From positions 372,001-436,000 of the forward strand of contig VTTJ01000001.1 in the NCBI GenBank assembly GCA_008364785.1: 64,000 bases of DNA, written 5' to 3'. The stretch is from Bacillus sp. BGMRC 2118. GTDB lineage: Bacteria; Bacillota; Bacilli; Bacillales; SA4. Position 1 is the stretch's first letter. Each line of letters starts with the position of its first letter. Below are positions 41,705 to 50,432 of this stretch, one piece after another. Position numbers and translations under genes: made by a program. Below the pieces are notes generated by a model. That model made no database searches. It was not told the origin of the DNA and was given only the letters and a program-made list of their open reading frames with translations.

Positions 41705-42106
41705 ATCCACCACTCCGTTTTTTTCTGATCTCTATTTAACTATATGAACTAATTCTATAATCTCATTCGTTTTTCCTGCTGAATGAATGTTGGGAAAATT
41801 GTATTGAAAACCATTCAATCATTGGTTATTTTTATGTAGTACTTTCCCAACCTGCTTACATCACTCCTTTATTTAATAGCCTTCGATGTTCAAAGCCCAC
41901 CTTTCCTCCAATACACAACAATTTATATCGTTAACTACTAATGTAACAAAATTCTGACTTTTTTACTATTGTTCAAGTTAATTATTTTTCTTTGGATTAT
42001 CCTGTTATTTTTACACCTATTTTCCCAATACAACTTTTATGTTTACTATGTTATTCTTAACTATTAAACTCTTGTTACTTAGCCTGAAATTAAAAAAAGA
42101 GGAACC
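41705..42106. promoter_or_regulatory. Intergenic region with TTGGGAAAR boxes upstream of the regulator
   Basis: About 390 very AT-rich bases hold no convincing gene. GTTGGGAAA (41789-41797) and TTTCCCAAC (41843-41851) form an inverted pair, and TTTTCCCAAT recurs at 42020-42029. They lie upstream of the HTH-TPR regulator start and could be its own operators. No clear promoter could be assigned. Confidence 0.4.
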
Positions 42107-42121
42107 TTATAATGGCTCCTC
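42092..42121 (-). terminator. Terminator after murE
   Basis: GAGGAGCC pairs with GGTTCCTC around ATTATAA, followed by seven T on the minus strand; the stem overlaps the last codons of murE. Confidence 0.8.
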
Positions 42122-43582
42122 ATCGACGGAAAGATCCTGAAGTAAATCTCTCACAACCTCGCGATCATCAAATGGGAATGTCTCGTCCCCTATAAGTTGG
42201 TAATTCTCATTTCCTTTTCCCGCTATTAAAATAACATCACCTTCTGTTGCAAGAAGTAATGCAGTTTTTATTGCGGCTTTTCTATCAAGCTGAACATTGG
42301 CCTTCCTCATATCTTTAATACCTTTAAGAATGTCCTGAATAATTTCACTTGGATCCTCATATCTAGGATTATCGGATGTGAGGACACATACATCTGAGTG
42401 TTCACTTGCTATTTTCCCCATAACTGGCCGTTTTGTTCGGTCTCGGTTACCACCACATCCAAATACTGTGATAAGTCGATTCATGTTAAATGACCTAATG
42501 GTTTTCAATACATTCTCTAGTGCATCTGGTGTATGCGCATAATCGACAATCACTGTGTATTTCCGTTTTGTTTCAATGACTTCAAATCGTCCTGGTGTAG
42601 CTTGTGTCTTACTTAAAGCACTAATAATTTTTTCAATTTGAAATCCAAGCTTTAGACACGTTCCAATAACAGCTAGTGCATTATAGACAGAAAACAATCC
42701 CGGGATCACCGTTTTTACAGGATATTTCTCATCCTCATATTCAAGAATAAATGATGCACCTGATATATCATTTTTCCATTCTGTTGCTTTTAACTCTGAT
42801 GTATGATGAAGTGAGTAACTAATGAGAATACCTGACACATGCTCACAAATTTCAGTCGCTATCGAATCATCTACATTCACAACAGCGCTGTTTGATAATG
42901 GGAATAACTTTAGTTTCGCCTTTTTGTAGTTTTCAAGTGTTCCATGATCATCTAAATGATCTTGTGTGAAATTCGTAAATACCCCAACATCAAATCGAAG
43001 GTTATGAACCCTCTTCATCTCTAGTGCCATTGAGGATACCTCCATCACAACATACTGCACCTTTCTACTTTTCATTTCTGAAAATACAGCCTGTAAATCA
43101 AATGATTCCGGAGTTGTCGGGGTCGTTTGCGTCATTTTTATCTTTTGATTATTAACTAAGTAACCAAGGGTACCGATTGTTCCGACCTGTTGGTTAAGTT
43201 TCATTAGGACAGTAGAAAGCATACTTGTGACTGAAGTCTTACCATTTGTACCTGTAATTCCAACTAATTTAAATGAGTTCCGAGGATGGTTATAAAAATT
43301 ACTTGCTAGGATTTCCATTATTTCACGAGTGTTTGATACTTTTACAACGGTTGTTTTTTCTGTTTGAAGCTGTATTTCTTTTTGTACAACAATTACTGTA
43401 GCACCATGTTCAATAGCATCAAGAGCATATTCATGTCCATCGTGATTTTTCCCCTCCACACACATAAATAAAGTATCACGACTTACTTCGTTTGAGTTAT
43501 ATGTAAGGTGTTTTACTTCTGTTTGTAGACTTCCAGATAACAATTGAAAATTTATACCTCTTAGAAGTTCACTAAGTTTCAT
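42107..43582 (-). CDS. murE: UDP-MurNAc-L-Ala-D-Glu:meso-DAP ligase
   Basis: A 491-residue cytoplasmic ligase that adds meso-diaminopimelate to UDP-MurNAc-dipeptide. The ATP loop GITGTNGKTS is near residue 108 and the meso-DAP specificity motif DNPR near 400 (LTSDNPRYEDP). ATG 43582 follows AAGGAGGAGC; the track of open codons reaches 43624. It stands alone, not in a dcw cluster, so it may be a second murE gene. Short MITE G lies 50 bases upstream of its start. Confidence 0.92.
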   Translation of the reverse strand: MKLSELLRGINFQLLSGSLQTEVKHLTYNSNEVSRDTLFMCVEGKNHDGHEYALDAIEHGATVIVVQKEIQLQTEKTTVVKVSNTREIMEILASNFYNHPRNSFKLVGITGTNGKTSVTSMLSTVLMKLNQQVGTIGTLGYLVNNQKIKMTQTTPTTPESFDLQAVFSEMKSRKVQYVVMEVSSMALEMKRVHNLRFDVGVFTNFTQDHLDDHGTLENYKKAKLKLFPLSNSAVVNVDDSIATEICEHVSGILISYSLHHTSELKATEWKNDISGASFILEYEDEKYPVKTVIPGLFSVYNALAVIGTCLKLGFQIEKIISALSKTQATPGRFEVIETKRKYTVIVDYAHTPDALENVLKTIRSFNMNRLITVFGCGGNRDRTKRPVMGKIASEHSDVCVLTSDNPRYEDPSEIIQDILKGIKDMRKANVQLDRKAAIKTALLLATEGDVILIAGKGNENYQLIGDETFPFDDREVVRDLLQDLSVDEEPL

Positions 43583-43631
43583 ACACAAGCTCCTCCTTAG
43601 AAGACATAGCAGCTGCCATGTCATTAATAAT

Positions 43632-43715
43632 GGCTTTTTTGTATAGGAGTATTTAGATACTAAGGTAAAAATGGCTTTTGGAATTTTTAAAAAGACAATC
43701 TATACGAAAACAGCC
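43632..43715 (-). mobile_element. MITE copy G, 84-bp deleted form
   Basis: On the minus strand it starts GGCTGTTTTCGTATAGATTG like the family and includes the TACCTTAGTATCT segment, but ends early at AAAAAAGCC. The flanks TAATAAT at 43625-43631 and 43716-43722 look like the target duplication. It sits between murE and the amidohydrolase gene. Confidence 0.75.
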
Positions 43716-43741
43716 TAATAATATAGGGATCGTCTATTCAA

Positions 43742-43772
43742 ATGAAAAAGCACGAGATCCCCCGTGCTTTTT
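43742..43772 (-). terminator. Terminator of the amidohydrolase operon
   Basis: AAAAGCACG and CGTGCTTTT pair around GGGGATCT, followed by TTCATTTG on the minus strand. Confidence 0.8.
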
Positions 43773-43774
43773 CT

Positions 43775-44629
43775 TTACTTTAGGAACGGCTTTATCTTTG
43801 GAAAGACATTCAGGGCAGTTTCGTAAAATACATGATTATGATACTGCACTGGAATAATTTCCTGAATAAATTCTATATATGGCTTTATTGGTGTTAATGG
43901 CCAATCAGTACCAAATAAAAATTTTTCATAGTTATTCGTAAATGTTAAGGCATGTAGTAAATGATCAAAAAATCTTGTATCTTGTAATTTTTTTATATCA
44001 CCGTCAGCTCCCACTACTAAACCTGACAAGTCTGCATACACATTACGATTTTTATAGACCACTTCTGCTCCATCTAAAACCCAAGGATCACCGAAGTGTG
44101 CCATCATGATCGTCATGTCGCGGTGTTTTACTGCTACCTCATCGATTGCTAGTGGGTGCGAAAAACGGAGTCTTCCTCGTTCAGAATACGTGTCACCTGT
44201 ATGGTACACAACTGGAACGTTGTATTCTTTTGCCAATTTATAAACAGGTTCATACAGTTCATCATAGGCGTAAAAAGGATAGTAGCCTAGATAGATTTTA
44301 ATCCCAACACATTCCTTCTTTTCTAGATCATCTCTTAAGCGTTTGAGAGCCTCGTTATCAAGCTTAAAAGGATTAATTCCAGCACAATATACAATGTTTG
44401 AAGGAATCGTTTCAGACAGATCGATCCCCATAGGCGTAGGAGAAGCAGAGTCAGGAAAGCCTTCTCCATCTGTTTCTGTTACACCCATTGCTATACCTAA
44501 TACAACATTATTTTGTTTAAACTCCTTTTGTATACCCTCATAACTATAATCTACCATTGATAGTTCATTCGCTGTTTCTTTAAAGCTGTTTATGTTTGAA
44601 TAGTGTATATGTGCATCAATGATTTTCAT
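43775..44629 (-). CDS. Amidohydrolase family protein (amidohydrolase_2)
   Basis: A 284-residue TIM-barrel metal-dependent hydrolase. DAHIHYSN at the N-terminus supplies the HxH pair; VVYHTGDTY, MMAHFGDPW and the late FGTDWPLTP provide the remaining metal ligands. The substrate is unknown. Its start overlaps the end of the upstream frame by 14 bases, so it belongs to one operon with the large GNAT-domain gene and is followed by a terminator. Confidence 0.85.
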   Translation of the reverse strand: MKIIDAHIHYSNINSFKETANELSMVDYSYEGIQKEFKQNNVVLGIAMGVTETDGEGFPDSASPTPMGIDLSETIPSNIVYCAGINPFKLDNEALKRLRDDLEKKECVGIKIYLGYYPFYAYDELYEPVYKLAKEYNVPVVYHTGDTYSERGRLRFSHPLAIDEVAVKHRDMTIMMAHFGDPWVLDGAEVVYKNRNVYADLSGLVVGADGDIKKLQDTRFFDHLLHALTFTNNYEKFLFGTDWPLTPIKPYIEFIQEIIPVQYHNHVFYETALNVFPKIKPFLK

Positions 44630-45506
44630 AGTACCCCTCTTTAAACGTCAAACGTTGAAGCTGTTTTACTTCATCCTCTGACAAAATCGATTCATGACCA
44701 ACAAAGAATGTTGGTGATGATACATGTTGAACTCCATGTGCTAAGTGAAATTCTCTCCAAAGAGCTAGTGAAAGAATTTCTTTATTTACATATGACTCTA
44801 TGTCGATGCAATCGCGATCAGCAATTACTTGAAGAATCTTCTGGTCATTTTTTGAGCCAATTACTACATGATCCTCTAATTCTGTCTTATATTCAGTTTG
44901 ACCAGCAAAATATTGCTTATGCTGACTTGCACTATTAATCCAACCTGACTCCATAGAATCACCCGGCATGAATGCACATTCTGAATACCACTTCTTATAA
45001 TGATAGTATTTCCCGGTATTTTGTATGAACTTCGTACAGTATGCCAGTACCGGTACGCCAGGTAGCATAACATAATATTGTTCAATACCCAGTCCCTTTA
45101 CTTCCTCATTATCTTTAAAATCAATTGAAAGTTTTATACCCTTCCACAACCTACCAAACTGATCATAAAGAGAAGCTTCTTTTACCTCAGTACTCTCTTT
45201 TGCAAACGACTTATGAGTTACACCTGTTATACTAGATCGAATACCTCCACTCCATGGGTTCCACCATGACCTCGGTTTCAAGGATGGGAAGGAAGTATCC
45301 AGCCATTCCTTCTCTAACACGTTCAATGAAAATAATGCTGGATAAAATGAACCAGCGGCTGAAATTGACATACACCCATTCGTTGCTGTTACTACCTCAT
45401 GCCCATTTTCAGTAACTTTTTGTACATCTACTAGATTATCAGTAGGATTTAATACAATTAATTTCTTCGCATCTTTCATACCATTAAACTCATACTGAAT
45501 GTCCAC
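44616..45506 (-). pseudogene. C-terminal part of the frameshifted GNAT-domain gene
   Basis: A 296-codon frame with no ribosome binding site before its GTG. The frame stays open upstream through codons reading NPKLKPLDQV, which overlap the end of the preceding gene in another frame. This is what a one-base indel near 45530 would produce. It contains a beta-rich segment with WWNPWSGGIRSSITG. Together the two parts would form a single protein of about 1035 residues. The residues do not match a family I recognise. A sequencing error could also explain it. Confidence 0.65.
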
Positions 45507-45511
45507 TTGAT

Positions 45512-47713
45512 CTAATGGTTTAAGTTTTGGATTACATTTGTCTTGATATCATTCATTTCATCTTCTGCAGTATAAGAATGTTTATAGACTGTTTCATTAT
45601 GGTGTCTCATTTCAATTGTACCCTGAAGAAAACTACTTTTCACATCGGAAACGTTCACATTCACTGAACCTGCTTCAGTAAGTACAGCATTGACAGAAAA
45701 GTCCTCGTATACAGCTGTCTTATCCATTGTTCCCCTATTCGCAAAATCTCTAAACTCTTCCCAAGATTGGTATGCACCAAACGAATGATAAACAGACTCT
45801 GTCTTTCGAATGGAGTTGGCAGGTATTACACCTAGGTTCTGCTCTATATATAAATACCAGGGTTCAAAGTTCACCTTGCAAGTAGACGGCCAAGTGATGC
45901 CATGTAAATAAGGAGAGTATCTTGACACCAACCAGTTTTCGGTTAACTGCTTACTGTCCCACAACCCATAATCTGCATGCCCCTGCTCATTCACTTCAAT
46001 GACCTTCTTGTTCATCACAAACACCGGTTTATAAAGTTCGTGATAAATGGATTGATTCAACCAAATTGAAGTCTCAGTATCTCTGGAACTAGTATTTTTA
46101 ACATAATACATTTGCTCCAACAGACCTTCAGCATATAACGTTGAAACACTTTCCAATTCTAGATTAGGGAAGTCAACTGATGTGTAAGTTGCCTTTAACG
46201 AAATTGCCCCGTTTTTCTCTTCATAGTTTACTGATATTGGTTTTCTCTTTGAGAATTCACTCGAATAAGGTTTTCCAATCTTCGGAAACATTCCGATTGT
46301 TTTTTGTGTACCTTTTGTTAAACGTCCTGACAGTACATCATTCTCAAGCTTATCTAGGTACATATGATACAATCCGTTATAAATGTGCCAATAATCATCA
46401 CATTCTCCCGAGAATCTGGCTCCAAGTCCTTTAAAGCCAATACCAATTTTTCTTGTGAAATTTAGTTCCTCACCGTTATCCTTCGTCACATGAATGGATA
46501 ATTCAGGTGAATAGAAGCCATGGCTTTTTAGTACATATACTACGGGTACAGACGTTTTCCCTTTCGATTCTAGCTCAACTGTAATAACTGGCTGTTGTAA
46601 AATAAGCCGCTCACACTCAGGAAAATGAATCGTAAAAGTAGCCCTATTTGCAAGGTTATTTTCAATATCCAGATAAAAATTTGACGGAACATTTACATAG
46701 CTTTGGTAACCAGGTAATGTTGCTTTTAATTTGGCTGGCAACTTTGGTAGCAAGCCAATCGAAAACTTGGCCTTTCTTCCATTTATCAATAGATTTGTAA
46801 TGACAGATGGGTGTGTTCTCCAATTACTTTGTTCTTCATCAAAATCACCAAGTGTAAATGTACCGCTAAGTTCTGCACTGTCAATTACATCGACCTTGTT
46901 TTCATACGTATAGTTTACGAGCTTATGATTTTCTCCACTCAACTCGATCTTTAATGGTTTACCTGTTTTGTTTTTCACTTTATAACGAATTTCATAATCT
47001 GAATTGCAAACTAACGTAAAATTTTCCAATTCTGCTGAGATTACGTAATCATCAGTTTCAATTAATCGCAATCCTCTGCCAGTACGTTCAAATTCCATAC
47101 GTAAGTGTTTATTATCGCTTTCCCACTTGTACTCATAATAAGTAAAGTCATTTTCTTTCCGTCCATCTGGAGTGACGTCAATTTCTCTTGTACTGGTTGT
47201 ATACCAATCAGCATGTTCAAAGAAATCATTCACTGCCTCTGTTGTCAGTACGGTTGGCATGAAATTCATTAAGTGTGTTGAATCATCACGGTCTTCCCAG
47301 AAAAAACCACACTTCTTATAAAGTGGGACAGCCTTTGTATTTCCTGCCCATGTATATAAATCTAACCGTGGCCATCCTAACTCGATCACTCTTTCTATTG
47401 CTTTTAACACCAAGCTCTTACCAATTTTCCTGCCATGATAATCTGTTCGTGCATTTAACAGTGGGATATATAATGCACCTTCATCTTCACGGTATTCTGA
47501 TAATCCGCAATACCCTACAACACTTTCATTGTCCATTGCCAAGTATAAATTCAAATTACTTGAATTGGCTTCTTGTGTACGTACTTTTTCCTCAGTCGTT
47601 ACGTGAGAATCACCGCCCCATCCATCTCGGCTTAAATTCCACATCTCCGCCACGCCAGCTGCATGGTTTTCCGTATATTCTACAATTGATATTTTTTTCT
47701 TTGTTTGTTCCAT
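45512..47713 (-). CDS. Large GNAT-domain protein, N-terminal part before a probable frameshift
   Basis: A frame of 733 codons. Residues about 10-145 are a GNAT acetyltransferase domain (acetyl-CoA loop YHGRKIGKSLVLKAIERV, then YTWAGNTKAVPLYKKCGF). The following ~580 residues are beta-rich, with no signal or membrane segment, and I do not recognise them. The ATG follows AATAGGAGG. The frame ends with a TAG at 45512 just where the downstream frame takes over, so the gene is probably interrupted. It shares an operon with the amidohydrolase, suggesting a joint small-molecule modification pathway. Confidence 0.75.
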   Translation of the reverse strand: MEQTKKKISIVEYTENHAAGVAEMWNLSRDGWGGDSHVTTEEKVRTQEANSSNLNLYLAMDNESVVGYCGLSEYREDEGALYIPLLNARTDYHGRKIGKSLVLKAIERVIELGWPRLDLYTWAGNTKAVPLYKKCGFFWEDRDDSTHLMNFMPTVLTTEAVNDFFEHADWYTTSTREIDVTPDGRKENDFTYYEYKWESDNKHLRMEFERTGRGLRLIETDDYVISAELENFTLVCNSDYEIRYKVKNKTGKPLKIELSGENHKLVNYTYENKVDVIDSAELSGTFTLGDFDEEQSNWRTHPSVITNLLINGRKAKFSIGLLPKLPAKLKATLPGYQSYVNVPSNFYLDIENNLANRATFTIHFPECERLILQQPVITVELESKGKTSVPVVYVLKSHGFYSPELSIHVTKDNGEELNFTRKIGIGFKGLGARFSGECDDYWHIYNGLYHMYLDKLENDVLSGRLTKGTQKTIGMFPKIGKPYSSEFSKRKPISVNYEEKNGAISLKATYTSVDFPNLELESVSTLYAEGLLEQMYYVKNTSSRDTETSIWLNQSIYHELYKPVFVMNKKVIEVNEQGHADYGLWDSKQLTENWLVSRYSPYLHGITWPSTCKVNFEPWYLYIEQNLGVIPANSIRKTESVYHSFGAYQSWEEFRDFANRGTMDKTAVYEDFSVNAVLTEAGSVNVNVSDVKSSFLQGTIEMRHHNETVYKHSYTAEDEMNDIKTNVIQNLNH

Positions 47714-47735
47714 ATGAACCTCCTATTGTCCTAAA

Positions 47736-47795
47736 CTACGTCTCCATTTTCCTATTATCTTGAAATTCTTCCTTTACTTTTATTAGCATCATCAT
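47736..47795 (-). CDS. Possible 19-residue leader ORF upstream of the GNAT-domain gene
   Basis: GGAGGAG lies seven bases before three consecutive ATG codons that open a short frame (MMMLIKVKEEFQDNRKMET) ending 22 bases before the ATG of the GNAT-domain gene. The ribosome binding site is as good as that of most genes here, but the ORF has no known counterpart and could be chance. Confidence 0.3.
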   Translation of the reverse strand: MMMLIKVKEEFQDNRKMET

Positions 47796-47932
47796 TCTAC
47801 ATCTCCTCCTTAAAATTTTTGTTTTGTGTGATTAGTAAATATTGGGATCACCACTTTTTAACTATAAAGGACTCCTTTATAGGATGTAAAGAAATTTTCA
47901 GAAAAATGAAAGTAATAATTGATGTTCATAAA

Positions 47933-48118
47933 GGCTGGTTTCGTATAGATTGTTGCTTTTTCGTAAAAATCCCAAAAGCCGAATCTTTACCTTAGTATTT
48001 AGATACTTCTATAAATAAAGAGAGGTGCTCTATTCTAATCCAACCTCAATTTATTTCTAAAACTGGTTGTACACCCAGAATAATTGTGCTTAAAGCAACA
48101 AAGTTTTAGAAAAGAACC
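47933..48118 (+). mobile_element. MITE copy H, 186 bp
   Basis: A full-length copy from GGCTG to GAACC. The flanking 8-mers TTCATAAA (47925-47932) and TCCATAAA (48119-48126) match at seven of eight positions. The right flank runs into the T-tract of the gpx terminator. Confidence 0.88.
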
Positions 48119-48122
48119 TCCA

Positions 48123-48162
48123 TAAAAAAAACGAGTGAACAATGAATTCATTGTTGCACTCT
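48123..48162 (-). terminator. Terminator after glutathione peroxidase
   Basis: GAGTGCAACAATGAA and TTCATTGTTCACTC form a long hairpin followed by eight T on the minus strand. Confidence 0.85.
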
Positions 48163-48174
48163 CTTTTGTTACGC

Positions 48175-48651
48175 CTATAAAAGTTCTTCTATGTCTTTTT
48201 GAATCGATAACGGGCTAGTAGAAGGTGAATATCTTTTAGTGACTTGACCTTCTGGGTTAATTAAAAATTTTGTGAAATTCCATTTGATAGCTTTTGAGCC
48301 TAAAAATCCTTTTTCTTGCTCTGTAAGATAGGTAAACAAAGGATGAGCATTTGATCCATTTACATCAATTTTACCAAACATCGGAAAGGTTACTCCGTAG
48401 TTTAATTGACAGAACTCTTGAATATCTTGATTAGAACCTGGCTCTTGATTCATAAACTGGTTACTTGGAAAACCGAGGATAATAAAACCTTGATCTTTAT
48501 ATGATTCATAAAGCTCTTGCAGCTCTTTAAACTGTGGTGTAAACCCGCAGTTACTTGCAGTATTAACGACTAACATGATCTTCCCCTCGTATTCCCTAAG
48601 AGGCTTTTCCTCACCATTTATCGTTATTGCACTAAAATCATATACAGACAC
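48175..48651 (-). CDS. Glutathione peroxidase, BsaA-like
   Basis: A 158-residue thiol peroxidase. The peroxidatic Cys35 is in NTASNCGFTPQF, the motif GFPSNQFMNQEPG follows near residue 61, and WNFTKFL near 128 holds the catalytic tryptophan and asparagine. In Gram-positive bacteria such enzymes usually use thioredoxin as reductant. It is downstream of the helicase gene on the same strand and has its own terminator. Confidence 0.93.
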   Translation of the reverse strand: MSVYDFSAITINGEEKPLREYEGKIMLVVNTASNCGFTPQFKELQELYESYKDQGFIILGFPSNQFMNQEPGSNQDIQEFCQLNYGVTFPMFGKIDVNGSNAHPLFTYLTEQEKGFLGSKAIKWNFTKFLINPEGQVTKRYSPSTSPLSIQKDIEELL

Positions 48652-48674
48652 CTTAACCTCTCCTTTTGATTTAC

Positions 48675-49880
48675 CTATTTTTTCTTACTCTTCGAATATA
48701 CCTTAGACTTTGGTTTACTTGCTCCAGTGGATTTTCTCTTTTCATAAACAGGCTTTTGATCTGTGAACTGTCCTCGATGTAAATCCATTTTTTTCAGAGA
48801 TAAATTTAACTTTCTATCATAATTTTGTAATAACTTCTCCTCATAAGAAGTTGCAAGTGCAACAACTGTTCCTTTTGCGCCCATTCTACCGGTTCGACCT
48901 GAACGGTGTACAAATGGCTCTATTTGATCAGGAATATCTAAGTGAACAACATGAGTAATTCCTTGAATGTCCAAACCTCTAGCTGCTACATCAGTAGCTA
49001 AAAGTAACTGATACTTTCCTAATCGGAACTTCTTAAGCGTAGCTTCTCTCTCCGCTTGTGTAGACTGACTATATAATACGCCTGCTTCAATCTTTTTATA
49101 TTTCATTTTAGATGCTAACGCTTCTAAATGGAATGAATCGTTAATAAATGCAATAGCTTTTATTTCCGGTTCAGTATGCAAAATGCGACGCAAGTAGTCA
49201 ATCTTATCACGACGTTCACATACTACATAGTAGAATTGTGTGTTTTGTCTTGATTCTACTGCAGTTTGTATTTGAATTTTCTTCGGATTATTCATTTTCT
49301 GCTGTAAGAGTTCCACTGTATTAGAAGGCAGTGTTGCAGAGAAAGCAACTAATTGACGATCACGCAATGTAGATTGTACAATACGATCCATCTCTTTTGT
49401 CACACCAGAACCGATTAATTGATCGGCTTCGTCAAGTACGATTGTTTTGACTTCATGCATCTTTAGCTTTTTCATTTCAATTAACTCTACAAGACGATGA
49501 GGACTTCCAACAACAATTTGAGGATGCTTTTTAAGTTTTTCTACTTGTCGTTTTAGATCGGCACCACCAATAAATGTTGCAGAAGTAAACGGACTTCCTT
49601 TTAAAAATCGTGTTGCCTCTTCATGAATTTGCATCACTAGCTCTCTTGTTGGTGCAATCACCACTGCCTGTGGACTTTTTATATCTTCTTGTAGCGATTG
49701 TAATATTGGTAGTAAATATGCAAGTGTTTTACCTGTTCCTGGTGGGGATTCAACAATAATATCTTCCCGGTTCAACATGTTAGGAATTGATTGCTTCTGA
49801 ACATCTGTAAATGATGTAAATCCCGCACCAGCCCATGCTCCCTTTATAAAATCCTTAAATTCATTTATTGAAGTTTCCAT
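48675..49880 (-). CDS. DEAD-box RNA helicase, YfmL-like
   Basis: A 401-residue ATP-dependent RNA helicase. Motifs in order: Q motif FTDVQKQSIP, Walker A SPPGTGKT, PTRELV, VLDEAD, SAT, and HRSGRTGRMG in the second RecA domain. The basic C-terminal tail is rich in Lys and Ser. The length and lack of an RNA-recognition domain point to the YfmL class, linked to ribosome assembly. ATG 49880 follows AGGAG; the frame is open to 49913 and overlaps the upstream gene. Confidence 0.9.
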   Translation of the reverse strand: METSINEFKDFIKGAWAGAGFTSFTDVQKQSIPNMLNREDIIVESPPGTGKTLAYLLPILQSLQEDIKSPQAVVIAPTRELVMQIHEEATRFLKGSPFTSATFIGGADLKRQVEKLKKHPQIVVGSPHRLVELIEMKKLKMHEVKTIVLDEADQLIGSGVTKEMDRIVQSTLRDRQLVAFSATLPSNTVELLQQKMNNPKKIQIQTAVESRQNTQFYYVVCERRDKIDYLRRILHTEPEIKAIAFINDSFHLEALASKMKYKKIEAGVLYSQSTQAEREATLKKFRLGKYQLLLATDVAARGLDIQGITHVVHLDIPDQIEPFVHRSGRTGRMGAKGTVVALATSYEEKLLQNYDRKLNLSLKKMDLHRGQFTDQKPVYEKRKSTGASKPKSKVYSKSKKK

Positions 49881-49890
49881 TTGCATTCTC

Positions 49891-50400
49891 CTAGCTGTTT
49901 TCATGCAGTGCATGTAATGTTTCTTCCATATAATTTAACATATCTTGTAAATCCTCGATATCTGATTCCCGTAATACCCGATTAAAAAGAACCTCTACCT
50001 TTAATTCAATGCCACTCGTAAAAGGATATGATTGGATTATTGTACATAGAATTTTACGGTTTTCCCATTTGCGGGAAATAATGCTATGTATTTTTTCAAT
50101 GTTCTCTCCATCATTTTGTAGTTGTACTGAAAATTCCAACCAGGTTGTACAGCCATGTAAAGCCTCATCTTGATGAGTCAACTCACTAGCCAGTTGTTCT
50201 ATTGAAGATGACAAAAACCACGTACAACGCAAATATTCTCTATTTAATAGTTGAAAAGTAGCTGAAAAATGTCTTGACATTGTTGCTAAATCAACGATAT
50301 CTTTACGATCAGTAACCAACCAATCACCTTCTAGGTCACGGTCGTATATGGCACCTTCAATTACTACTTTTAGGTTATCAAAGTTTGTTGGATCAAACAA
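49891..50400 (-). CDS. Hypothetical protein upstream of the helicase gene
   Basis: A 169-residue acidic soluble protein. TTG 50400 is eight bases after GAGGTGAG. It has no signal or membrane segment and no motif that I recognise. It ends 11 bases before the helicase start and begins 32 bases after formate-THF ligase, so the three are probably co-transcribed. Function unknown. Confidence 0.65.
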   Translation of the reverse strand: MFDPTNFDNLKVVIEGAIYDRDLEGDWLVTDRKDIVDLATMSRHFSATFQLLNREYLRCTWFLSSSIEQLASELTHQDEALHGCTTWLEFSVQLQNDGENIEKIHSIISRKWENRKILCTIIQSYPFTSGIELKVEVLFNRVLRESDIEDLQDMLNYMEETLHALHENS

Positions 50401-50432
50401 ATTTGGAACTCACCTCATGCTTAAGAATAAAT

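Noticed and set aside
41864..41910. 14-codon ORF with GGAGG upstream of the HTH-TPR regulator
   Set aside because: Spacing to the GTG is only four bases and no terminator or pairing structure follows, so chance is more likely than a leader peptide.
47275..47763. 162-codon plus-strand ORF opposite the GNAT-domain gene
   Set aside because: Shadow frame of the GNAT coding sequence; composition is typical of an antisense frame.
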